NCBI GenBank assembly: GCA_024195265.1
Contig: JAJLRJ010000014.1
Coordinates: 17,397,459 to 17,461,458 of the forward strand
DNA: 64,000 bases
Direction of reading: 5' to 3'
Source of the DNA: Dendrophyllia cribrosa
Lineage: Eukaryota; Cnidaria; Anthozoa; Scleractinia; Dendrophylliidae
A program made the position numbers and the translations under genes. Positions 22,301-34,300 of this stretch are shown one piece after another. Positions within the stretch are counted from its first letter, which is position 1, and each line of letters begins with the position of its first letter. The notes below the pieces were generated by a model. The model saw nothing but the letters and a program-made list of their open reading frames with translations, was not told the origin of the DNA and made no database searches.

Positions 22301-25300
22301 GCGTTGTGGAACTGAGGTCACACTGTTCATACAGAGTAGATTTTGTGACCCTGTTGAGGTCAAACAACGCTTTTGCTGTACATTGTAAATTCCTTGAAAA
22401 CTCGGTCAATTAAAAAACAAGTCCGCGACGCGTACATGTTTTTACTCGATCAAACTAAAAAATAAAAGATAGTATGAATAATATTAAGTAAGGAATGTGT
22501 ATTTAAATTTGCAAGCTCTGAAGTCACTAACATTTACAAATTCCTCCATATCCATCAAACTTATCACAAAACTCTTTTCGTCGACGGTTCTCTTCGGTGT
22601 CTTCCCAGGAACACTCCACAATACTCTCCGGTCTGAGTGGTACTGTTGTGTGAATAGTGACAGGAGGCGCCCAGTCGTGATCGATCTTTGAATGCTGGAA
22701 ACCCTCAGCGTACACTAACTTTTCGTTGTTATTTCGCTGTGCCACAAATGCCCACATGTCTCGCCACCCTAATTGGTTTATAAAGCTGCTTCCTAGTTTT
22801 CTGATAAAGCTTCGAGCGTAGATCATCAAACTTGCTGTGGCCTCGTCCTGAAAACAGACCGCGTAATAGACTGTGAATAGGAGTGCTCGTGTGTCTCTTC
22901 ATATTTACGCTAACAGCTTAATCATTCAGCAAACATTTTACCATCTGATTTGATATTAAAGGAAACACTTCGTTCTTGTATGAAAAAAAAAATACATTTT
23001 GACCATTTCATCGCTTTACAATTAGTTAGATTTGGATGGCGATACGTCGAGTCTTCCCCGCATCGTCATCATCATCATCATCATCATCGTCGTCATCATC
23101 ATCATCATCATCATCATTATTATCATCGTCATCATCGTCTTCATCAACATCATCATCATCAACATTATTGCTGGTCAAACCCCGTTATCATCATCATCGT
23201 CATCATCATCATCATCATCATCATCATTTACCAACCTTAACAGCGAAGCACAGAATCCTCCCGTCAACCAGACTGTTGATAAAATTTATAAGCTGCTTGG
23301 AATCTGCTTTTGAGGAGTAGGTATCGAACCCTCGTACTGCCATGACAACTCCGGTGCCTTGATTAAGAACGACTACACTTATTCCTTGACGGTTTTCAGC
23401 TGTTACTTCAGAAACCTGAATAGAAACAAATATTACAGTGATATTAGATTTATACTAGACAAACTATGCCTGGACGCATAACTATCATGGTTACGAATTA
23501 ATGTCTTTGCCCAAGTTCGCCCCAGACGCATACATGTACAGCCGTCAACTTTCTCTTAGCGGACACCCTGTAGGACGGACATTTATAGCGCTATAAAGCG
23601 CTCGGGTTCCCTGTGCCAGGACCCGGAAAGCGTGGTATAGTCGAACCCCTATTAAGCGGCCACCCCGTTTTAAGCGGCCAGTTATCAAAGTCACGAATTT
23701 ATTGTCACTTTAATATTGTAGCGTGACATAAATATGTATTGTCTGAAACGAAATAACTGGATGACGTAATACACTGGAGAATTACAAAAAAAGTTTACAG
23801 CCGATGAAAGGAGGGAAGGAACTTAATAATTACCGGAACTCGACCTGCATTAAGAGGTTGCTTTATCCACTGCGCTATCAAGCCACATGGATAGATGGTC
23901 AATTGTGCCGAGTTCGTAATATACCCGATGATAGTGAATATAGATGTATGTGAATATATGAAAATCATATATTTGAACTGCGGATAAACATGAGTGAATA
24001 TTACGAAATTTGAGGATGAGATATTGGCCCCCTTATGCCCTGATGACTCTATGCAATTACAAACCCTTCTAATTTTGCCTTGATTCCTTACGTAATGAAC
24101 AAAGGCAAAATCAAAATTAATCTCAACATGCCTATTTTACATTTGTGTTCTAATAATGCAAGTTACGTAGTCGTTGTTTAGTCATCGTGGAACCAGACAT
24201 CGTTCACACGGTGGATAAGCCATGATCTAAATAATCCGCCCAGTGATCATGGGTCTCCGATCTCCACGGTTTCGTGATTCCCGTTCCAAGATTCAACCAT
24301 TCCATCGAGGTGTCCCATAATTCAATGTGGATTTACCGCAACGCTCACCATTGTTCATATGAAGGCGTCTGATCGTGTTGGATGGCGACGTTCATTGTAA
24401 CTTGATTTTTGTGGATTCTGTTCCCAGAGGTAAGACTTCTGTTAAAGCTATACAATGCAGGGCTACTTGTGACGGGCTGGCTGGTTTTCTCCAGCCACTG
24501 CCGAGCAAAACGAAGCGAATGAGCCACCAAATACATAGACCAAACGCGTGGCCATTTATCATTCGTTGTTCACAAATATATGTCCCATGCCGAGCCAGAA
24601 GTGGCCCTGCACTCTATAGTTGCTTCTTTTAAACTACAAATAACTATATTAAGAAACCACAACTGCCCCCGCACTTAAAGGGGCTATGTCATGCCGGTTT
24701 TCATGTTTTTGTCTCAGACTGTGCTAGAATTAAAACTGAGCATGTTATTTCAAACACGAAATGCTCTTGGAACACCTAAGAACAAGATATCAAGTCAACT
24801 CTTGTAGAAAGAATATACCATAATCAGTTTTTAGCAAATTTTCCAAAACACATTGGCAGGTGCTAGGTAATGAGTTATTTGTGTCAGAAATGCAAAAAAA
24901 AAAAAAAAAAAGGGGGAGTCACCAACTTGGTTTCCGAGATAAGATATCTGAAAGGAGACCCTATTTTTGAAAAATTGGACTTCCTGACTGGATGTGGCCC
25001 CAATGCCTGTTAGTCTAAAAATGTTGCAAATGAATCTCTAAAATGCAACTTTCTATGCCAAAGTTTATGTTTAATAATAACAATAACAATATTTAATGAG
25101 GGAACCCAACTCGCCAAGGTGGTTTTCAGTGGGGCCCTATGTTAAGCAAATTCATTCAACTGGTGACGTCTCTTAAAGGAAATCTAATCTTTGAACGACA
25201 GCATTAGCAAACTCTGACAGCCACAAGTTGGCAGGATTCGATGTCGTTCTGGAGGAAAAATGGACAAAATTTAAACTTCCTACATTGAATATTTCTTCAT

Positions 25301-28300
25301 TTTTTCACAATCTGTTGAGAATTAGCAAAGAAAATTATGTATTAAAAAAATATGGGGGGTCACCGATCATCCAAGTGAATTAAATCCAAGCAAACAAAAC
25401 ACAACGGCTAACAGCCCGTTTTTCAAGCAATTGGCAAGCATTTCAAGAACGACCACGGCATTAAAACCATTGGCAACCTTACCAGTAACTTTTCTGTCCT
25501 CAAGAAATGCAACTGAAAATTAGACTGCTTAATTTATGAGATGTTATTCATTAAGAAGAAGCCTAGCATGAACACGCATTATCAGACTCCATCCACGCAA
25601 AACCATATTTATTTAGACATACTAACCATGCACACACACTTGCAATGCTAAACATGTTACTTATTGTTAAGTTTATAACCTTACACCGCAAATATTTAGT
25701 CAGTTTGAAATTTTATTTTCTCGCTTGATGTCATGATGTCAAATGATGTCATGCTAATTTTAAATTTTATTCTTACAGTCAAAATACTCAGCACATTCCG
25801 CTTATTATTTGGGAGTGACTTTCGTTAATCAGGAATGGATTGCATTTTTTGAAATCAAAATACATATAAAATTCAAGTTTTAAATTGATTAATTATTGGA
25901 ATCTTCGAACGGTAGCCTCATTCGAAATAACGAAGGCTGATTGGTTTGTTATTGACATCAGGCAAATGTTCATGTGCAAAGCAGGCAACAGTTGGCGGCT
26001 TGGCACATCCATCTGACCTACCGGTATTTCTGTTCGCTCAACAAAAATTAACCACTTAGTATTTTTTGCTGTAAAGAAGCTCTGCATTTACAAAACTCCT
26101 AAGAAAAATTGTTAAAATGCTAGTGTGCTGGTGCTGAAAGAAAACTTTTAACCGAAAGTAAAGAAAATTTCCTATGAAGTCCAATCGACAGAATTCTCTG
26201 AAACCAACGGCGGCCAATGGTTGCGTATTTCGCCTGTTAACTTTTGATGTCAGTAAATAAACCAATCAACATTCGTTATTGCAAATGACAGTACCGTTTG
26301 GAAGATTCCAAAAATCAATTTAAAACCTGAATTTTGTATGTATTTTGATTTCGATAATGCAATCTGTTCCTGATTAATGAAAGTCATTCCCAAATAATAA
26401 GCGTATCTAATTTAATCTGATTTGAATGGCTTTATTTTATAAAATAATGTAATTAATTAATATATATTTCATTTTATATAAATATGAATATACATGTATA
26501 AAAATCATATATGTGAATTGCAGATAAACATGAGTGAAATTTGTGTGATTCTCGCAGTGTGCCATCAACTTAAGCAGTTGAAAAAGCAACCTGAAATAAA
26601 TTCAGGATTAAACGGGATTCGAACCCATGACCTTGCGATATGGGTGCAATGCTCTATCCACTGAGCTTTCAAGCCAGATGGATAGATGGTCAAATGTGAG
26701 TTCGTAATGTACCCAATGATAGTGAATATATAAAAAATTTAGTGCTCGACCTTAACTTTTTGGGTTACTAGTCCTTAGGCTAGTGGGGTCTGAAATTCAC
26801 TAGCCAACAGGCATCATCTGGTAGCCAAATGAGTAGCCCATTGACTGGTGGTTCTCAAATGTTACTAGCCCAAACCCATTTTTTACTAGTCCTGGACTAG
26901 TGGACTACCGCTAAGGTCGAGCACTGAAATTATTGCGGTCGACGAGAGGAGACCGCGAGTCTAATTTGGTGTATAGCGAAAAAATTTGAGATTTTTCTGT
27001 TTATCCAATTACCATTATCCAATTATCCAATTACCTCGCTTTCAAATTTGGCGGCCTCGTTTTCACGTAAGATAATGCGGTGACTCGAGGATTGAAGTAT
27101 CGATTTGCTTGGGTGATTAAGTTCAACATCTGCCGCCATATTTCTATCCTTTTATCAGTGATTATAATTCAACACATTGATACACTGCCCAAATATGGTC
27201 AAAAAGTTATCGATATATGCTATGTCTACATGACGTATATCCAACGATGGATGTAAATTTCGCATTTAGACAAGAGAATGCGAAAATGACAGACCGGCAT
27301 CGATATATTTTTTTTCAAACTGTGCTTTGTTATCAATGTGTTGAATTATAAAACTATTATAGCGTGCTCAAGCGTGCGTGATATCGCCTAATAGAATTAG
27401 GCGATATCACACGCACTTTCGCGCTATAATAGTTAAATAGCCATTAACTGAAAATGCGCGTCAGCTATTTAAATAGTTCCGAAAACTTGCCCATGTAGTA
27501 TTGACTCACGTGGTAATGCTCTGCGAAGAACTTCAACATCTGATGCCATACTGCAATTATCAGTTGAGTAATGCACGAGCGAAGTTTGGTGAGAAAGTTT
27601 TGCCGTCAAAACTACGTTGTTGTCAAGGGTAACTTGCTACATTTGCAACCTTTTCTTGTCTGTTCTGGACGTTTTCAATGAAAAATGTTATTTAGGTGCT
27701 TTTGAAACTAAAAATACAGACGTTTCGGGACTTCTGTCCCTTCATCAGTGAAGAGCCGTTAATAGAAAACGCACATCAGCTATTTAAATAGTTCCAAATG
27801 TCGCAATATCGCAACATTACAGCGCGCGTGGAAAAAGTCTAAATAAAACTGAAGTCAATGTTCATGCCATGTGCTTGGAATGTTTGGTATTTGAAAATCG
27901 CTCACTCTGCTCGTCTTTCCATAGTATTTTTCACTCACGGACAGTTGTGTTCTCTACGTTATCAGTAACAAAATGCGCGAAATAACTGACTGGACGTCCG
28001 CGACAGTCATTAAATTAATTAATTAATTGGAAACGTAACACAATTAATTGGACTTGACTTGACAACAACGTAGTTTTAGCAATCAACAAGTCCAGGAACT
28101 GCTGAAAAGCCTGAACATGACAATAAATGCTAGCACTGTTAGTGAAGCAGACATGGCACTTGCAATACTTCAAGCAAGCAAACCGATCAAACTACATACG
28201 ACTCCGATACTAACAAAGTCCAAGGCATTACAAATTGAGTATCGAAAACACTACTACGTGAATTGTTGTATTACTCTGTTGTATATAATATACTGTTGTA

Positions 28301-31300
28301 TATCTGTTCTGAATCTTTCACCTATTGCAGATGTACTGTTGTGATTAAAGTTCAATTCAAGTTACAGCTGAAATAGAGACTTATTTTCTTTAACTTCAGT
28401 TTAGACTCACAATACCATATTTTAACTTTGAATCACTAGAGACTACCTCAAATCTTCAGCAAACAACTAAACTAAAAATGATTCCTCTTATTTCCTTTAA
28501 TTGCGCCTAATTGTATAGTATAGAAAACGGTAGTCTTGAACTATCAAAAATGACCTTTTCATGGTGTCTCGAAGAAACACACCAAACGTTGCCTTGATTT
28601 ACTTGTTCTAACGCCAGTAAACAACAGGGTTGATTAAGTTCATTCCAAAAGTACACTGCAGGATTACAGTGTTTCTACTGTGAATGGCATGCTATTTGGT
28701 ATAGAAGATATATCAAAGGAGTACCCACAATGTATATAAAAGGGTAACGGTTCGGATCTCGGGGCGGAACCTCCAGGCAATCACCCCCTCTATTCCCATA
28801 GCTCCTACACAAAAGTAGTCACGCAAAAAGTCATGCAACATGCCCTTGTACCCCCTCTCTAACCATTTCTCCTTTCCAGGCCAAAACAGGGCTAACTTGA
28901 AGTCTTAAGTGTACAACCACTCACTTGATAAGGGGGAAGGGGGGATAGTTTCTGTGTAGCACCCAACTTACTCCTCTAACAAAAAATACTTCCCTTCGAA
29001 CGCACTTATAATCCCTGATTACTGCTAGTGTATAGTATATATATAGTAGTAGTATATTATGTGAACTGCAGATATTTGTGAGTGATCCTTGCAGTGTGCT
29101 ATCAATTTAAGCAGTTGAAAAAGAAACCTAAAAAAAATTCAGGCTTGAACAGGATCACAAATTTCACTCATACGTCATTTTAATTATTCTTAAATTTGAA
29201 TCATAAATATATTTTTAAGATGAAGTAACTTTGTAAGTGTCAATCAAAATTGAAGTAGGCAGCTGGCCAAGATATAATAGGCGGCTGTGACAGATAAGGG
29301 GCCGTAAGGCCCCGTCCCACTAGGGGTATTTGGTAACCAGCAGTGAGAGGCCAAGTAGGTGGCTGTACACCTAGCCTGTGTAGCAGGCGTCGGGGAGAAG
29401 GGAACTGGGGAGAGAGGGAAAGGACGCCTGCAATAAAGACCCCCATTTGTTCATTTCTGCAGACGCTGGCGGCCGCAAATTCTGATTGGCTAATTCGCGC
29501 TGGGCGGTAAACAAAGTAAATTCCCGCGTGAAGTCATCCATGCGTAAAAGCACGTGCCAGTTTCTGATTGGTGAGCGTATTGACAGTTGACGTAATTCGA
29601 TTACAAGCAAATCGGTGGGTGTAATGCGAATAGCCCGGTTCTTATAGCAGGCGTTCCTTCCCTTCTCCCCCTTTCGTTTCTTGCGCCCCCTCCCCCCTCC
29701 CCGTTTACGCCTGCCACGCAGGCTACTGTACACCGTCAGCAGCCGGCTTGTATTGAAACCCTTGAGCTCAGTGGATACAGCATTGCACCGGTATCACAAG
29801 GTCATGGGTTCGAATCCCGTTCCAACCTGAAATTTATTATTATTATTATTAAATAACTCAAAGTTTCCAGTTACTACTAGAAACAATGACTAAAGCCTTA
29901 TAGAGCTAAAGGTGGCTCCCTAGAGTTTTAACAAAAGTGCCTACACTAACTATAACGAGTAACAAAATAAGGCCTTATTTTCATGTCTCGCAATTTTGGT
30001 TCCAGATATTTGCCGGTAAGGATGTCAAAATATTTTTATGCGTAATTGTCAGTTAATGAGTAAAGGTTTAGAAATACAATTTATAATAAAAATTGGCGAA
30101 AAGAAATGAAGTTTCGAAGTCATCCTGGCTTCATTTTCAAGTCAAAAGGTCACTGTTCAAGTGGAGTTAAGTTATACTACTGTAGCGTCAAAACTTGCTG
30201 CGTTTACAGAACGCCATCCTAATCTTTGTTGGTGTTCCTGTGGCTTACCATACCAAGGCGATTTGAGATTTTTTGGGTTGACAGCCAAACGTACCCCCCT
30301 ATTGCATTTTTCAGGGGTGGGCTGGGTGGGCCTTGGGCACAATTGTCTCTATTTCGCATAGTCTCGTTTTCACCTTCAGCAATGCTATAGGAATCTTGCT
30401 CAACCTGCTTTCCAACCTCTTTTGTCTTCACTGCGGTGTGTATAGACAGGTGTAGATTGCTTTTACCTTGGTTGCGGTGTGTGTGATTGCTTTCTTCTTC
30501 ATTGTGTTGAGTGTGGATTCATTCCCTCGGGAAGTAACATTGAATATTGCTTTCGAATAAGAGAAATGTAATGTTTAAAAATATTTTAGGTTGTATTCGA
30601 AGATGTATCTATCAAAGCACGAGGAAAGTGTGTATGGGCACACAGTTCAACATTGCTGTGTCGCGATGTGTGTTAACCTGCTTGCTGAAGATGTGTCGCA
30701 AACTGATCAGTTATGTCACCCAGGGGCCATTGAGCCATGACAGTGATTTGCAGTCATGAATTATATAACCCAACGAGTTTTTTTGCTCGGTGATGGCTAA
30801 AAGACATGATTTTTTTGTCTCAAAACACTATCACCAACTGGAGCCATATGGTCGTGACTTGTGATCAAAACACAAAGAAACCGAGCTATGTTGGTCGGTC
30901 AAGCAAAATTAATCCAAGCGGTAATATCGCTAGCAAATGCAATGCTGTGGGTCATACACAAACTCTTAAAGTTTTGATGAATGATACCTTTCAAAATTTG
31001 GTATTTGACAGCTTGGGTCACGATACCTTGACATAAGCTTTGATGAATGATGATACCTTAACACAAGCTTTGATAAATGATACTTTTCAAGCTTTGATAT
31101 TTGACACTTTGGGTAATACACAAACTGGTCAGTGTTTTCAAGACTTATACCAGTTGTGTTATTAGTAATGTTTTACATATATTTCCAAAAAGCACTGAGA
31201 ACAGTTGTCTGACAATTCTGATAAAACTGTGTTCAAGCGGTTCAGTTAGGAAAAATCTTTAATGCTTTTTTTTTTCAGTACTATGCTGTCATTTCCAGAA

Positions 31301-34300
31301 CCAAACATGTACGTCCCTCGTCTTGTCCCGAGGGACATGTAACGGAGTGTGTTACCACGTAATTTTAAAAGTGCACACCCTAAAATAAGGCATTTTTAGC
31401 ATTTCAACTGTACTTCAAAGAAGTGAATACAAACCATTTTAGGTTCACTTTTATTTATTTTCAAACAATGATATAGTGAGACAGGTAACATAAATGTTTC
31501 ACACAGCCACAAGACTACATGTACTTTTCTTTCCTTTTCAAAGAACAGCAGTTTTCACTCGCATGTCAACACTTTCGCTCATTACTTTAATTCAGCTTTT
31601 AACACGCTTCAGAAAATGCTACTTCCAAATGAAACTGCTCTAGACTCCCACATTATAATAACTACATAGTAGACAATACCACATTTCAATGCCAGACTAG
31701 CTTGAGCAACATAATCCATAACATAGTTGTTTACCTCTACCACACGCGTTCCCCTACTCCAACTCAATTTCACCAAGCCTATACAAGCTGGCTTACTGGT
31801 TTTTCTCCAAAGTCTATGAACGCAATCCATTAATCTGCGATTACTACTAGTTAGAATTCATAATTAGGTCAAAGGTTACAATGATTGAACGTACAGGTAC
31901 TAAAGAACATACACAGCACCTGTACGTTCAAACATTATTACCTTTGACCTAATTATGAATTCTATATCAAGTTGTGACGCTACAGTAGTATAAATTAACA
32001 CCACTTGAACAGTGACCTTTTGACTCGAAAATGAAGCCAGGATGACTTTGAAATAGACTTGCACACAAGTCGACTTGCGAAGCCCCCGAGAGCGCGACGA
32101 AGTCGCGCAAAGCGAGCGACGAAGTCGCGAGTCGACTTGTTTCGTCTGCACGAAATCAAATTTAATTTGCATATTGTTGGCGCGAAAATATGGGTGGCCT
32201 GGTAAAATAAACAGTTCTCAAATGACTGGATAGTCTGAATTCCACAATGAATGGGAATGACCCGACTCGGAACTTTCTGGACCCAATACAACAGCCTTGA
32301 CTCCTTTCTCGCGAAGAAATGATAGCTGATCTTTCATCAGTGAAACCAATGGAAAAATAACGAGGCAAACTGTTTCTACAATATCTCTTTCGCCATGTTT
32401 AAAGAAATCCAGAACAAACGGCGCGATGTGGAATGTGAGACTTTTTCCTGAACCAGTCGGCGCAATCATTTACACATCTCGACCACTAATGTCAGCTTCA
32501 ACTACTTTGCGTTGATTTTCTCGAATTTCTTCAAAACCAAGCATATTTAAACCGAAGTTTATAGCTTCCTCTTCATTCATTTTCCTCGCAGTTCTTCACC
32601 TCGTGAGCGCGTGAGCAAGCAAAGGATCAAGTTTCCCGGAAAGTGACGTCATGAAACTTAGCGCTCTCTGATTGGACATCAATGCTGCCACACCCCCGAC
32701 ACACCGCCGACCTAAAAACAGGTCGGTAAAAAATGGCGCGCTGCAGGCGAGAAAAGTCCGTTCTCCGCCCGACCACCCAAAACGAAAATACCAAAAACGG
32801 ACTTTGAGAAAGTCTAACTTTGAAACATCGTTTCTTTTAGCAAATTTTTATTATTAATTGTCATTTGTCACTCTTTTTCTCGTAAATACGCGAAGCCTGT
32901 TTAAAGAGATGTACATGTAGTAAATGGGTACAGATATGCAAATTAGTCACTCCATGTCCCTCGGTTGTAAACTTGTTTGCTTGTAAACTCCCCAGGGTAT
33001 TAGGTAGTGTCTCGTTTCAGACAATGTTTTATGTAACGTCACATTTCAGAAAATGTCACGCTAAGATGTTTTAACAACAACAACACACACTTTATTAACA
33101 TAATTTACAAAGAACATTTTTACAATATAGAATTATAAACAAAAATAGGCAATATTACCCAGAATAACTAAAAAGCTAATCAAGCTGAGTAACAATAAGT
33201 GATATTTATAAATGGAAGATATAGGTTGGCAATAAAACTTATTAAGGGTATGGTAAATGTATATATATATCATATATATAATATTTAAATAGTCCTTTAT
33301 ATCATCCTAGCGCCCCTACTTAATTCTATATTGCTTCCATTCAGGATGATGCAGTTGCGCGTGCGCGCAATTTTCATTAAGTTGTGCACGTGCTTGGCTC
33401 ATTTAGTTGACGTGTGTGCTTAGTTCATTATTTAACATACTACATTTATTTTACGTTGTTTTTCTTACTAATATATCTTGTCAGTAACTGTGCTCACACT
33501 GTGGGTGGCCCCTCCTAAAATGTTCTGCAATTGGTATAGGATGGAGCCGAAACCAATTGTGGAATTGCACACATTTTGGGCATCCTACTGATGAACAGTT
33601 ACGAAATTCAGATATATTTAGTAGCCACATTTATTCCACATTTATTTGAGGTCTGTCCCCTTTGAATTGAATATATTTGTTAACTGAATACGCTTATTAA
33701 TTTGCAAACTGAAAATGGAATTAAAATGGCAAGTTAAAATTTATGATTTTAATGGGGTGTTTTTGCTCTTTGTTTTAGGCTTATTTGCTCAAATCGCTGC
33801 TCGCAAAGGCATGAAGCGCCAAAAGCGTGGAATCTCCCTCGATTCCCATGTGGAATCTCCCTCGTGTCTGCTATTGAATTTAATACATAATGTCTCATTT
33901 CAGACAACACAATTCATATTAATGTCACGCTAAGATGTTTTCTTATTTGTAAACTGAATATGCTTATTTGTAAACACTACAAAAATCTAAAATTAACGTC
34001 GTTTCGTTTTCGAGACATGGTGGCAGCAACAAAGGGTAAGGGATAAAGGAACTCACTCCCCACCTGTCTCTCTCACTTATCTGTTTAAGCCATTTTCAAT
34101 CGTTTTTTTTTTACTTATGTGCAACCTAATTGTAACATTTTACTGTCCAGGAATACAAGAGTCATTGAAGGTAACAGCATGCAACATGTCCCTGAAGGAG
34201 GTGTCAACCATGAAAATAAGCATCAAAACACCGTAATTAAGCTTGACGCTTCCAACAGAGAGAAGAAATATTACAAGTGCAAGTATTGTGATAAGTCCTT

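Noticed and set aside
22950..23320. Open frames encoding poly-His, poly-Ser or poly-Ile stretches
   Set aside because: They are readings of the (ATC)n microsatellite beside copy B exon 3 and on the opposite strand to that gene.
26592..26700. Genuine tRNA gene
   Set aside because: A and B boxes are present but the acceptor stem does not pair, and the same head recurs with a common flank, as in a SINE.
28117..28344. 75-residue frame beginning [18 protein letters not shown]
   Set aside because: No similarity recognised and no splice context; too short to support.
29371..29733. 120-residue basic frame
   Set aside because: It coincides with the 354-bp TIR element and its G-rich ends; no domain similarity.
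34015..34035. tggtggcagcaac as an LTR element primer-binding site
   Set aside because: It resembles the site after the 54524 LTR, but no LTR or gag sequence follows, so only a relic or chance match can be claimed.
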